Assembly (NCBI GenBank): GCA_000231825.2 | Contig: JH720293.1 | Coordinates: 2,728,001 to 2,792,000, forward strand | Reading direction: 5' to 3' | Source of the DNA: Tetrahymena elliotti 4EA | Lineage: Eukaryota > Ciliophora > Oligohymenophorea > Hymenostomatida > Tetrahymenidae | DNA length: 64,000 nt | Shown here: positions 52,647-64,000 of the stretch, piece by piece | Position numbering within the stretch: the first letter of the stretch is position 1 | Layout of the letters: every line of letters starts with the position of its first letter | The notes under the pieces: model-generated | Told to the model about the DNA's origin: nothing | Databases searched by the model: none | Seen by the model: the letters and a program-made list of their open reading frames with translations, nothing else | Position numbers and translations under genes: made by a program

Positions 52647-55600
52647 TCAATATCTAAATGCAAGATTTTGTAGAAATTATGGATTACCTTATTAAAAAAA
52701 GTAAAATTATTGTAGGAGTAAAAATAAGTTTTATTAAATTACTTAGTTGTTTGTAATGTTCTTCATATTTTCTTGCATCATTTGATCTATTTCATCTTAG
52801 TCATCATCAGTTAATTCTTTTTCACACTTTAAAAAATAAATAAATTTACTTAATTTTGGTTTTAATAGTAATTTTTATTTACATTTAATTTATTTTTAAA
52901 GAACTGTAAAATAACATTAAATTTCTATTCTCCTAGTACTTTGTGGCATTCTTAAACCTTTATGTCTAAGAGAGTTTAAAGCTCATTTTGTCTTCTTAAT
53001 CTTGCCTATAATTTTAGTTCAAGATCTTTTTTCTTAGCATCTCTCTTTAACTATGATGAGCTTTCTGTAGATGTAGATTGTTCATAAGATTATTCATCAT
53101 ATTCATCTTAATCATATTTATTTTTATCAATTTAATCATTTGCTTATTGCTCATACTCATTATCTTAATCCTCTTCATAATCATCATCTTCATCATCTTC
53201 GTCTTTTTACCAATCTTTTTAATCAGGAATAGATTTAATTTCTAACTCATCATCTTAATTTTCGCTTTCATTTTAATCTTCTTCTTGTTCTTCATTATCA
53301 TCATCATCTTCTTGATAATAAACATCTTCATCATCATCATCTTGAATATACTAATTATCATCACCTTTTTATTCTTCTTCATAATCTTCATCATCTCCAC
53401 CCATATCATCAGGTAAATCTAACTGGCCACGATTAATAGTTTAGCTTTTAAAATATTCATCTCCTAATATATTATCATCTTCATCTTCTTCTGAACTTAA
53501 CTATTGCTAACTATTTCCTTCATTATGATGCATTTTATCATTCCAATCATTTAATTCTTTGGCTTTGGGGACAGGAATGAATTCGAATTAAGTATTTTCC
53601 AGATTCTTTTATTTTTTATCACTATTTTTAACATTTTGTTTTTTCTGTTAATCATCTTCAGAAGAGGAAGCAAATTCCTTATCAATGAAGCTATCATTAA
53701 CAATTTATTAAATATTTTAATTGTTTTATTTTTACAGCTCCTTTTCATATTTTTCTGTAACTTCTTTATTTACAAAAGGCTTATTATAGTGTAATTTTTC
53801 TTTTATCTAACCAGTATGGGGTCTATTCAAATCTTAGTTTTAAATGGCATTTTACATATCTTTATCTTCTTGTGTCTATTTTTAAAGAGAGCTAGCACTC
53901 TATACACTAATATGTTTGTTAGGACTATCTTCAAAAGAGCTATCAAAGCTTTCAACAGATGGTAATTTTCCTTGTTCTGGTCTACTAACCTTCTTTTATT
54001 CAATAATTCTTTAATCATTTTATGATTTTGAAGTTTAGTTGGAGGAGACAGATCCTCTCTAAGAAGAAGCCTTGGAAGTATTATCTTCAAATCCTTAATT
54101 TGCAATATTTCTAAGATCATTAACAGTAGGTTTGTATGGCTAGGCTGATTTAGGGGCATTTCTATGCTTATGTACGTTATCAGGTAAATTTAGAACTTCT
54201 TGTCTATCCATATCTTATTCATAGCCTATTATTTAACAAAAATACCTATTAATTATTTATATATAATAATATGAATTTACTTAAATCAGAAGGTCTTCCA
54301 TCTTTAGATTATCTAACATCCTAAATTCATAAAATTAAAATTAATCTTATTTTTTTATTTTATCAACAATTTTACTTTGTAGCCATAGCTTTAAGGGTGT
54401 TTAGCAATATTTCCTAATCCTGTAGGAGCTCCTTTTCTTATTCTTTAAACATTTTTTCTGTCATCTTCTTTTATTTTAACAGGTTCTTTTTTTTCAGGAA
54501 TACTTTCTCTTTTCTTCTCTACTTATTGTACTTATTGTGACTTTTGATAATTTAAAAAATGCTTTAGTTAAACTAATTTGTTGATTTTTTTTGGATTACT
54601 TTTTAATATCCGAATTGAGAAGATGGCTACTAAACTTACTAAGCTTATTTATTCAAATTATTGGGCATTTAATTTCCAAACAACTACTTTTTACTGTCCG
54701 ATTATAGTGGTGATTGTCTTTCGATTTTATTTACTTATTGTAATTGAGGAGCTTAATTAACTCTAGGATCGAAGCCATTTTGTCTGATTTTAAAATCGTT
54801 TTTAATTTATTCTTCCTTTTCTTTTATGATTTATTGTTGTTGAGAAATAGCCGCAGCCTTTTCCTATTTTAACTTTTCTTACTCTTTTTTTTTTCTGAGT
54901 TCTTCTTCCTCCTTTTTCTTTTCAATTTCTTTTTTCTTTTTTTCTAATTATCTCCTTTCTTCATCTTTCTTCATTTATTCTTCTCTCTTTTTTTACATTT
55001 AGAGGATTTACTCAGTCTACTTTTATCTCTCAATTTCTAATTTTTGTTACATTTTTATTTACTCATCTTTTTTATATAATTCTTAGATTCTTTCTTTATA
55101 TTTCTTATCATTATTTTAAATTTATTGAATGTTTTGCTACATCAATTTTTATTCTACTTTTTTATTTAAATCCCTTTCGTCTTATTACATCTTTTTAATT
55201 AAATCCTCTTTTTGCTTCTACTATGCTGCTGCTTAAACATTATGAGAAGAAGGACTATGGCTTATAGGTTTATTCACATTATTAGGATTCAAGATAGCAT
55301 TATTTTTTTCTCTTTATTTATCTATAGGATCTAAAATAAAAAGGATATTTAATGTAACTAAAACCCAAAAAAAGCAGTTTTAAAATACTTTTGTTTGAAG
55401 ATGGAGTTGAAGGTACTCCAGATACACTTACTGGTTCTTCTTTTTTCTATTAGTAATTTATTTCTTTTTATTTCACTTTTGTATAGTCTAATTCAATTCC
55501 TAACTAACTAGCTTTTCCTTATACCACTTTTATTTTTTGATGGTACATATTAAACTTGAATAAATAAATTTAAATATTTACTTTAAGTTTGTAAAATATC

Positions 55601-56377
55601 TCTAGCATTTGGTCTTTTCTTGTAATCTCTACATAAACACATATCAACCATACTCACTAGATCTCTTGAATAACTTGAAGGTATTGGATTGTATTTTCCT
55701 CTTATAATTCTTAAAACTAATGCACCTTAATTATTTGCTTCAAATGGGTGACGATAAGTGCACAACTCATATAAAACACAACCTAAACTCCAAATATCAG
55801 ATTTTTCATTATAAGGTTTTTCTTCGCACATTTCAGGAGATAAATAAAAGGGGGTTCCTACCATAGTATGTGCAAAATTTCCTTAATCAGATAAAACTTT
55901 TGCTACTCCTAAATCTCCTATACGTAAACTATCATCTTTATTCAAAAAAATATTCATCGCCTTTATATCACGATGCAATATCTTTTTCCTATGAATATAA
56001 TCTAATCCCATACAAGACATTATAAAATACTTCCATATCTTCATTTCCTATAATGGTCTTCCAAGTTAACTCTTTAGAAAAGTTGAAAGGTCACCACTAT
56101 CACAATATTCCATAACTATGCATAACACATTTTTATCAATAAAAGAATCAAAATATTTAACTACATAGGGATTATTTAGCTTTGAGAGAATGTGAACTTC
56201 ATTAATAGCATCTTATTTCATCCTGCTATTCATTTTGCTAATATTTATTTATTTCATAACATATACATTTCCATCTATTCTCCTTTTTACTTTATAAACT
56301 ACACCAAAACTACCCTATCCCAATTTTCCTAAAGTATCAAAATCTTTAAGGGTAGAGGATGATCCATTATTAAGCAT
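52647..56377 (-). CDS. NEK-type (NIMA-related) protein kinase with coiled-coil and acidic tail, 1137 aa
   Basis: Exons (minus): 56377-55582, 55526-55389, 55330-54600, 54561-54376, 54320-54281, 54225-52883, 52826-52647. They sum to 1138 codons. The N-terminal kinase domain (about residues 12-265) has [35 protein letters not shown], catalytic [15 protein letters not shown] in place of [12 protein letters not shown] and [13 protein letters not shown], the NEK pattern. A Glu/Lys/Gln coiled coil spans about 330-480, followed by a basic block ([23 protein letters not shown]). The tail (about 700-1040) is dominated by Asp/Glu runs, ending in a short coiled coil. Ciliate NEKs are numerous and regulate cilia length, basal bodies and division; which subfamily this is cannot be told. 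One intron is only 38 nt (54562-54599). The last codons (VIQQNLFLLL...) may be intron read-through, so the exact C-terminus is uncertain. Confidence 0.92.
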
Positions 56378-58289
56378 TTTAAATGATATATAATTATCTC
56401 AAATTATTATATGCTATTTAAGTCAATATTTCCTAAAACCTTAGTTTAATTGAATTCTTGAAATTGAGATTCCTATTTTAATATTCTTAAAATATCTACA
56501 ACCTAAATGTGTAAATAGAAATCAATTAATGAATTTTTTAATCAAAATTTTTTAAAAACAAATATTCTTTTTAATCATATGATCTACAATTTAAAAAAAG
56601 AAATACTCTTTCTATTAATTTAATTACAAATTTATTTAATCAATTTCAAAACACTATTCACCTAAAATGAAACAATTTTTATTTTAAATCTAAAACATTT
56701 TATATAATCCATATACCTATCAATCTTCAAACATTAATTTTATCTGCTAATAAACTATTTAAAATTTTTTGATCATTTAATAATGAATAAAACAAACATA
56801 CTAAATTTAAATCTCAAAATCTAAAACCTTTATCTACTGTATAATTGATAACAAATTTTTAATTTAATTTAAAAGCTTATAAATCTTGAAATAAAAATAT
56901 TAATTTATAGGATTTTTTGAGAAGTATCTTAAAAGCAACACCTCCCCTTTAAAAAAATTCTGAGCATTTAATTCCAAAATTTTAGGGAGATTTATTTATT
57001 TCATCAAAACTTAAAAATAAATTTAAGTTGTTAAAAAGAAAGGCAGCAATAATAATATTTGCTTATCAAATTTAGGGAATTTTATATTAAGTCTTACTTC
57101 TAGTTGGGTTTAATTATCATAATAGTATTGGTAATTAAAAAAGGCGATTAAATTAATACTGGCAATTTTTCAATATTTTTTAAGAGGAAATTTGGGTAAA
57201 AAAAATTTTTTTTGTTTTGTTTAAAAACCTAAACATTGTTCAACCACTTGTAAATTGGCATATTAATTTAAAAATAATAAGCCAATACACAATTTCTTTT
57301 AAAAATAAAAAAAATTATTGTGTTGTGTGAGGAACTTAGTCTTAGTCAACTTCATTGATGCTGGATTTGTGAATTTTTCCTATTAATCATTCAAGGAGGT
57401 GAAAGAAAAATAAATTGATGATATTATTTTTCTATCCTTTTTAGATATTGGAATTTTTCATCTTCAATAAGGGCTTAAGATCAATTTTTAGTAGTTATGA
57501 TTATCTTTCTTCTTAAAACTTATTTGAAAAATAAGATTGTTGCATTTTTATTTATTTAATAAAAATTTTTGAGTTTGATACATTCTTTAATTTTTAGGTT
57601 AAATTTTTTTGCATCACTTATTGGTTGCTATATATACTTTAGTTTTACACCAATTCAGTAGGATATCATTAAAATATATGTCAATTGATTATTCTTTGGA
57701 TAGGTTATATATAAGAGCGAGTAAGGAATTTTTTGAGTTTAAGGATAAGATTGAGTCCTTAGTCAAATAATCATATTATGGTATAGGATTTTTAGTCTAC
57801 TTTGTAAAAATAGGTTAATCCAAATCTTATAAGAATAAATATAAACTTTAAAAAATTATACGAAAAATTTAAGGAAGATAAAGAAAAAAATTATAAAACA
57901 AATTTTAAAGAAAATTTCTTATTTTTATTAATAGTCTGTAAATTTTATTTTTCAATCTTTTTCTCTCAGATTTAGTGTTACTTTTTTTTTATTTTTTAAG
58001 AAATTTGTAATTGAGATAGAAACAAAAATGCATTTTTTTCATTATTTGGAGGATAAATTTTTTTTTGAAATGATTTTAAGCAAACATTAATAAAGGAATA
58101 ACAATTTAAAATGAAATAATTGAAATAATTTGAATAAAAATAAACTAGTATTTTAAAAGTAAATTAACCAACAAAAAGAAATTCAAATCTGTAAATTATA
58201 TTCTTTATTAAAGTGTTAATAAATATTTTAAATTAATTATTAATAATGATCCTTTTTTGATTTAGCTTTAGGCAATCTTCAAAACTATT
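56378..58289. other. AT-rich intergenic region
   Basis: About 1.9 kb between the start of the NEK gene and the end of the Gln/Asn-rich gene, both on the minus strand. No convincing coding frame or RNA gene was recognised. It should hold the NEK promoter. Confidence 0.5.
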
Positions 58290-60788
58290 TCATCCAAAAT
58301 TGTATTCTTGGTTTTCCAAATTAAATTTGTCTATTTTATACATAGCTTCAGCATATATTTCAGTGGCTCCATTTACATTTTCATTTAACTGCTCTAAAAT
58401 TTTATAAGAATATAGAGTAGCTTTTGCATGTTCTTTATTCTAATAACAAATTTCAATCAATTCCTAATATAAATAAATTTTGTAGCATAAATCATTTGTT
58501 TAGTAAATATCTTTCAACAGTTAATTTTACTATTCATAAACATCCAAAATATGCTCATTAAATTATTAATCATTTTAGTTTTAATTAGAATTTTCTTACT
58601 AAATTTCCTATTCAACATCCATTATTTATTCATTATTATTTGGTTAGTTATTTTGCTAAAAAATTTCTTATTAAGCAGGATATTTATGATTGTTTTAAAC
58701 TATGTTGTTACTTTACATTTAAAATAATAATTTATTTTATTCAATTTGTTAATTATTTTTCACACTTAATTGATTATTTATCTACTATTAATTTTCGAAT
58801 TATTTATCTTCTAATTAATTTAGGTAATTTTAATTTTAGTTTTGTTGAGTATTTTAGTTTGGTTTTTAAATTTTGAAGGCGTCTAAATTATGTAATTTCA
58901 AATTTCTTTAATTTAGTAGATTATCTTCTTCTTTTTAATTATTAAAATTATTATTTTATTTGTTTTAGAATTAATTTTCTTCATTTAAATAAACTTGATT
59001 CTAATATCCCTTTTATAAAATAAAGGCCTCATTTTGTTGCTGCTATTCTTACTAATTAAATGTATTTTGTAGTTTATCTCTTTAATTTATTAGATTTGAA
59101 AACAATTATTCTTTGGTTTCATGTTAAAATGGTTGGTTTTAGTCAAATTGATGAATAAATTACTATTCATTTTATTAAAAGAATTAAATGTTCGGTTAAA
59201 TTTGATTATCTGTTGGTTCTTCAAACATTTTATTGTCAAGTTAAGTATTATTTTATTCTTTTATTTTTTAAATTGGTTAATTAAATTACTCTCTTAAGTT
59301 TTAATTTTTTTATTAAATGGCCTTAATATGAGTTTCATATTATAATTATCCTGCCTATTATAAATCAAGATTTTATTGATTTTGAATTTGGTTTGGATTG
59401 GTAATACTCTATTATTTTTCATAATAATTTACTCCATCTTACTAGAATTTGAAATTGAACAGAATTCTATTTTCATTTTTTTCTTATTCTGATGCTATTT
59501 AATGAGAACTTTATTATTGAAAGTTATTAGGAAATTACAATCCAGCCTCACAAATGTTTTAGTTGTTCGAAAAGTTATTTTCAACTTATTACTTTTGTGA
59601 TTCATTTTAAAGAAGAATTTAGTGTGATTCTAGATTATTATTTTGATGTGAGTTTTGATAGGTTTGTTTATATTATTAATCATTACTATTTGAATACTCT
59701 TTTTATTCATCATCATTTATCATATTATCTAAAAAGTCCTTTTATTTTTACTTCTAAATCTATTAGCTATTTGATTCGATATTTTAATATAATTCAACTT
59801 CTTTATTGATAAAATTTTTATTTTTCTATTCAACATTTAAATCGCTTTCATAGAATTCGTTTTTCTATTGTTCATATTAAAATTAATCAGCTTGAGCTTG
59901 GTTATTAAATTAATTAAAATTATTTTATGAATTTTATTTATTGATCTATTTATTTTGTAATAGATTGATTGATTAATTTTATTTTTGCTCATTTTCATTT
60001 ATCATCTAATTTCCTTAATTATTACAATTTAATGAGTCAGTAAAAGCTTAATTTTTTAAAGGATTTTATATATCATTTTCACTATTTTTTCTTGCAATTA
60101 AATTTTATGCTTAGTAATTTGTATCATGATTATTCTAATAATTCTTTTGAAATGATTTCTAGATTTGATTTGATTAATTATTTTAAAATTTTTTTTTTCC
60201 CTCCTCCTCCTCTTCTAATTTATTAATTTCAATTTAAGTTTCAGCCTACTAAATACTCTTTTAATAAATATACTTTTTATTTGAGTTTGGCATTTAATAA
60301 AAATTATCTTCAATTTTATTTTTAGAATCTTCTTTTTTGAAATCTTTTTATCCTAGGCTATAAATTTCATCTTATTAAAAGTTACCGTATTATGATTTTA
60401 ATTAAGATAATTCACCCTATTATTAGATTTTAGACTAATTTATATTGTAAAGACTCGCTGTATTATCATTAACAATATATTCTTCACTAACATTCTGTTA
60501 AATGCCTTAACCAAAATTTTAATTACCATTGCTTTAATCTTGTTCACTATTTACATTTTCACTTATCTAATTCATTATTTCTTTTTTTGAGCCAGTTTCA
60601 TTTTTATTATCTTAAAGTTAAAGCAAGCTATTATTTGAATTAGTTGAACAGTAAGTGCTAGATAAACCTTTTTGCTAATTATAAATATTATTTTTAGCCT
60701 ATGATGATGAATAGAAAGTATTATTTTGAGAATATTAAGCCTTTTAGTTATTAGTGCTATTTGATTGATGAAGTTTCTCTATATCCAT
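58290..60788 (-). CDS. Gln/Asn-rich protein with helical C-terminus, 832 aa
   Basis: A single TGA-free minus-strand frame runs from ATG 60788-60786 to TGA 58292-58290 (833 codons). It starts MDIEKLHQSNSTNNQKAQYS. Residues 1-680 are Gln/Asn/Ser/Lys-rich and prion-like, with one acidic run (EEEEEG near residue 200). The last about 110 residues differ: FNEHILDVYEQQNQLLKDIY, then QELIEICYQNKEHAKATLYSYK and NGATEIYAEAMYKID, which look like paired TPR-like helices. The frame stays open above the ATG to about 61040, so the true start could be slightly upstream or an upstream exon may exist. After the TGA the same frame continues NSFEDCLKLNQK, so the stop may be recent. No family recognised. Confidence 0.75.
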
Positions 60789-61037
60789 TTATAAATTTTT
60801 AGATTCTTTTTTTTTAACTTATCTTAGATTAAAAAAATTTTTTTTTTTAAATATCTTTTTTATGTTTTTTCTTAATTATTGTTAAAGCCATTTCGCACAC
60901 AGCTATTAGAATATCAAGATTAAATTAAAAAAAAAGTGTTCTAAAATTTTATTTGGAAGAACAGAGTGAATAATAAATAACACAAAAATACAGTTAATAA
61001 TTATTAATAGATGTTTAGCATATTTTAGTTTTTTTTC

Positions 61038-62159
61038 TCATTTCTTCTTTGCAATGAATTTTGGATTAAATAAATTTGATGGATCTTGTTTGATAGCCCA
61101 TAATCTTTATGCCTTTTCTTCTAATTTACCTCCAGCTTTAAGTCCTAATCTGGTGAGTTCATGTTTCAAATGACCATCTCCTAATTTAATTAAATCATCT
61201 ATAGAATTAATTTGATCTAGTTCAATATTATTGAATTCCTTGATTTCACCAATAGCAATTAATTTGTTTTTATCAATACTGGATTATTTTTATTAATTAT
61301 TTTAAGAATCACTTAATTTATTTTCATCTATAGAATCCAAATTTTGTGTGCTGGTTTCTTCTTATTTTAAATCATTTTTAGAAAATGGTAATTGATATAC
61401 TTTTTCTCCCTCTTTTTCATTTTTATTGATAGACTCTTCTGTTTTTTCAGAAGCAGTAAATTCCTATTTAACTTCAGCTTCATTAGGACTTTCAGGGTTT
61501 TAATCGCTCTTTTTAACTTTCTTTGGTATAGTAAATCCATCTTCATCTTTCTCATATTCTTCTTACTATTCTTATGAGGGCTTATTCTTATTTTATTTTT
61601 ACTTTTTCATTCCAAGCAAAACAGAATTCGAAATAGACTCTTCCACTTTCTCAATTCTATCCTTATAGTCATTATTCATTATTTAATACCCAAAATTTTA
61701 ATTTCCTTACTCCTTTTGCATATCTTTAAATTCTTTTAACTCTTTTTCAACCACTTCTTGCTCTTATTTTTGCTTTTTGAAAAAATCAATTAATTTCTTT
61801 TCATTATTTACATCTCTCATTCTTCTTCCTGTAAGATCTCTCGATAAATCCCAATCAGTGATTTTCTTTTATGCTCTGGCATCTTTCTTCAATTAAGAAC
61901 CAAAACCTCCTTTACCACCTCTCAACCTCATAAGAATTCTGAGGAGTGAGTTGTTTTCTAAATCACTTGCTAACTATTTATCACTTTATACTTGTTTACC
62001 ATTCAAAATAAATCTGAAATCCTTAATAAACTGATTACTAAGTTAAACCTTTTAAGTAATGAATAGCAGTATTGATAATACACTAACTTCTTAGCTATTT
62101 TAATACCTAAAAATTTAAGTTTTATCTGTAAATGGGTTTTATATTAGTATTTAATTCAT
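61038..62159 (-). CDS. SDE2: SDE2 telomere/replication-maintenance and splicing factor, 373 aa
   Basis: Single-exon frame, ATG 62159-62157, TGA 61040-61038. The N-terminal about 80 residues form the divergent ubiquitin-like domain and end RLRGGKGGFGS, the diagnostic SDE2 junction; in studied species deubiquitinases cut after GG to release a fragment beginning with Lys. Next comes the conserved block KITDWDLSRDLTGRRMRDVN with NEKKLIDFFKKQ. A charged, partly coiled middle follows (about 150-300). The C-terminus has SIDDLIKLGDGHLKHELTRL then LKAGGKLEEKAQRLWAIK, the SAP-like helices of SDE2. Length is within the family range. SDE2 works in pre-mRNA splicing and in replication-stress control. It is nuclear in other eukaryotes. 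A near-neighbour of the SRPK and topoisomerase III genes but not co-transcribed as far as can be seen. Confidence 0.92.
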
Positions 62160-62543
62160 TTTATTTTTGCTCTAAAGTAAATTTTTTTATTTTTAATGTC
62201 AATAATTATTTTTTGATAAATGAAGTCAATTAAATTTCAAATATTAATTAATTAACATACTCTATTGTCTATTAAATATATTTGGTGTATAATAAATATG
62301 TTGCTTTTAAATAATATAATAGATCACTAAGAAAATATAAATTTTTTGTTTTGTATTTAGTATGATAAAAATGGTTTTCATGTTTAGAATTATTTCACAG
62401 AAAAATAATGTTAACACAATTTAGCTGCTTAAAGAAATATGTTTGTTTTATGTTTCTTAAAAGAATTTGATAAATTTGAAGCAATCTATTAAATTGTTAA
62501 TTATTATTTGATAGACATAAAAAATACATTAATTTAAAATTAA
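62160..62543. other. AT-rich intergenic region
   Basis: A 384-bp spacer between two minus-strand genes, holding the SDE2 promoter and the topoisomerase 3' flank. No defined element was seen. Confidence 0.5.
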
Positions 62544-64000
62544 TCATTAATTATTTGAATTTTTGTTATTTTAACAATTGCTATTCTTATTATGACGGAA
62601 AGCACCACATAACTCACACTATTTTTATTATCTTTTTTGCTTTTCTCCTGCCTACTATTCTTAACCATTTTAATCAGATTACTTATTTACATTATTTTTT
62701 TAGGGACACTAGCTAGCTAAATGTCCTATTTAAAGAATAATTTGTTAAATTAAATGTTAAATTATTAAAATAACTTTACCTTATTAATCACATATGGTGC
62801 AAGTGTAATTCTTGAAACTTTATAATTGACTTGCTCCTTAATTATTTTATTGCCAATTGTTATTGTTTTGGTTTGTTGTATTATAATTATTATTATTATT
62901 AAAATTATTATAAGATGTATTCTTATTTTACTAATTAAAATTACCCAAATTTGAATTTTTTGTTGGGCAGTTATTACTAGTATGACCAGGTTATTTACAT
63001 GTGTAGCATGTATATTTTTATTGATAGTTATTATTATTGTTGCTGTTGTTATTGTTTGTATTATTTTGTTAAGCAAAAGGTTTAGACTTAAATTATTAAT
63101 TAGTATTCCCTGATTTGTTGAAATTATTTGCTTTATTATAATTCGAATTTGTGTTATTATTTTTGTTATAGTTGTTCTAAAAGTTAGTGTTAGAATTTTA
63201 ATTATTATTGTTATTTATCTACAATTAGTTTTTCTCTTTAAAAGAAAATCCGACATCTTTCAAAGATGGATTACATCCTGGGTATACACAAATCTTATCT
63301 TATCCATAAAATGTTTCATATTATCCTCCTTAATCATATTTTACTTCTACTATCAAGCTTTTTCTGTTATTTTATTTACATTTCTAGCACTCTTCGCTAG
63401 TTGGGAAAATCTTTTAAATTAAAATTTTATTAAATTTAGTAAAAAATTAAAAATTTATACTTAAGTAATATCTTTGGGTAAGAATACTACCCAACCACAT
63501 TCAGGATAATTAGAACATCCAATAAATTATTTCTTATCTTTTCTGGATTCTTTTATTTAGATAGGCGAGTTACAGCAGGGACAATTATAAAGAGGGATAT
63601 TCTTAAGACCTCCAGAAAGAGAGCAATCTTTATTAATACACTTATAGCATGCCATAGAAACACGTTTGAAGCCAGATTCTTCAGTGCTAGCATTTGAGTT
63701 TTCTATTTATTAATCATATGGTGGATTATTAAAGCATGAAGGACAAATATTATAGATGATTCCTTTATCAGTTGTAACTTCTACAACCTAAAAATTACAA
63801 ATGGGACATCTCTCTTTTCTGAAATTTAAATTTCCATTTTTTGGTAAAGAATAGCTTTTATTGCAGGGATTGCAAACCATTTATCTCTAGTAATCGTTTG
63901 CCTATAGTTCCATTTTTTGGGAACACTTTCCACATTCACTTCCAGGCTATATATTACAATTATTAAGTGTTGAAGCACTGTTTTCTTGTTCTTTGAGCTA
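62544..64000 (-). CDS. DNA topoisomerase III, C-terminal zinc-finger part (5' end outside window)
   Basis: Exons (minus) 64000-63461, 63410-62780 and 62725-62544; TGA at 62546-62544. The visible 450 residues start in a zinc-ribbon series: CGKC...C.PC, CPIC...CPSC, then CPCCNSPI...QFIGCSNYPECGWVVFLP, the topoisomerase C4 zinc-ribbon signature. C.KC...LIVEVKYD and KICVYPGCNPSL follow, as in topoisomerase III alpha. A long Asn/Gln linker then carries CCHC knuckles: YTCYTCKQPGHTSNNCP, YTCTICDQQGHLASQCP (rebuilt exactly across the last intron) and CELCGAFRHNKNSNC. The catalytic toprim and active-site tyrosine regions must lie beyond 64000. Type IA topoisomerase III acts with RecQ helicases to resolve recombination intermediates. 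The assignment rests on the C-terminal fingers only. Confidence 0.82.

Noticed and set aside
53150..53500. ATC/TTC-rich runs that look like a microsatellite
   Set aside because: They are the complement of Asp/Glu codons in the acidic tail of the NEK protein, not a non-coding repeat.
53827..54159. Minus-strand frame [13 protein letters not shown]
   Set aside because: Out-of-frame shadow inside the NEK gene's large exon.
58640..58876. Plus-strand frame beginning VSYFAKKF
   Set aside because: Antisense shadow of the Gln/Asn-rich gene on the minus strand, whose frame is open for 2.5 kb.
59597..59809. Plus-strand frame HFKEEFSVILDYYF
   Set aside because: Also antisense to the 58290-60788 gene.
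62765..63076. Minus-strand frame MLNKIIQTITTATIIITINK
   Set aside because: Out-of-frame reading of the Asn-rich linker of the topoisomerase III gene.

Overview
The window looks like macronuclear DNA of an oligohymenophorean ciliate (Tetrahymena or a close relative). Long conserved proteins can only be read if TAA and TAG mean glutamine and TGA is the only stop. The sequence is very AT-rich. Genes are broken by short AT-rich introns (mostly about 38-160 nt) that begin GTAA/GTAT and end AG, and every multi-exon model below was checked for phase. No telomere repeat, rRNA, tRNA or CRISPR was seen. Standard-code ORF calling misses almost every gene here.

Layout. 1-1945 (+): 3' part of a C2HC zinc-finger protein with a duplicated three-finger module. 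3253-7737 (+): 1381-residue coiled-coil protein. 8051-8941 (-): unrecognised protein. 9543-14816 (+): secreted cysteine-rich repeat protein with a GPI-type tail. 15.3-16.1 kb: tandem duplication of the promoter plus the start of exon 1 of the next gene. 16025-24013 (+): a 2563-residue protein with a coiled-coil head, three families of Asn/Gln-rich tandem repeats and a duplicated C-terminal domain. 24740-28716 (+): a second GPI-type cysteine-rich protein. 28.7-32.4 kb: gene-poor, with one GC-richer island. 32409-33006 (-) and 35205-36215 (-): unrecognised proteins. 36959-39967 (-): SRPK-type kinase. 41176-44254 (+): low-complexity unknown. 44829-48053 (-): array of one-repeat LRR exons, several decayed. 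48929-51089 (+): TPR pseudogene. 52647-56377 (-): NEK-type kinase with a long coiled and acidic tail. 58290-60788 (-): Gln/Asn-rich protein. 61038-62159 (-): SDE2. 62544-64000 (-): C-terminal part of a topoisomerase III with zinc knuckles.

How the genes fit together. There is no operon or obvious pathway cluster. Housekeeping genes (SDE2, SRPK, NEK, topoisomerase III) are interleaved with fast-evolving, repeat-expanding genes (cysteine-rich surface proteins, the Asn/Gln-repeat giant, the LRR and TPR genes). The strongest theme is tandem duplication at every scale: zinc-finger modules, a promoter plus first exon, protein repeats in exact multiples of three, a domain together with its intron, and phase-matched LRR exons. 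The adjacent LRR and TPR loci both show decay. I did not find a convincing new multi-gene system. The most unusual objects are the skippable LRR-exon array, the duplicated promoter/first exon, and the nested-repeat giant gene.
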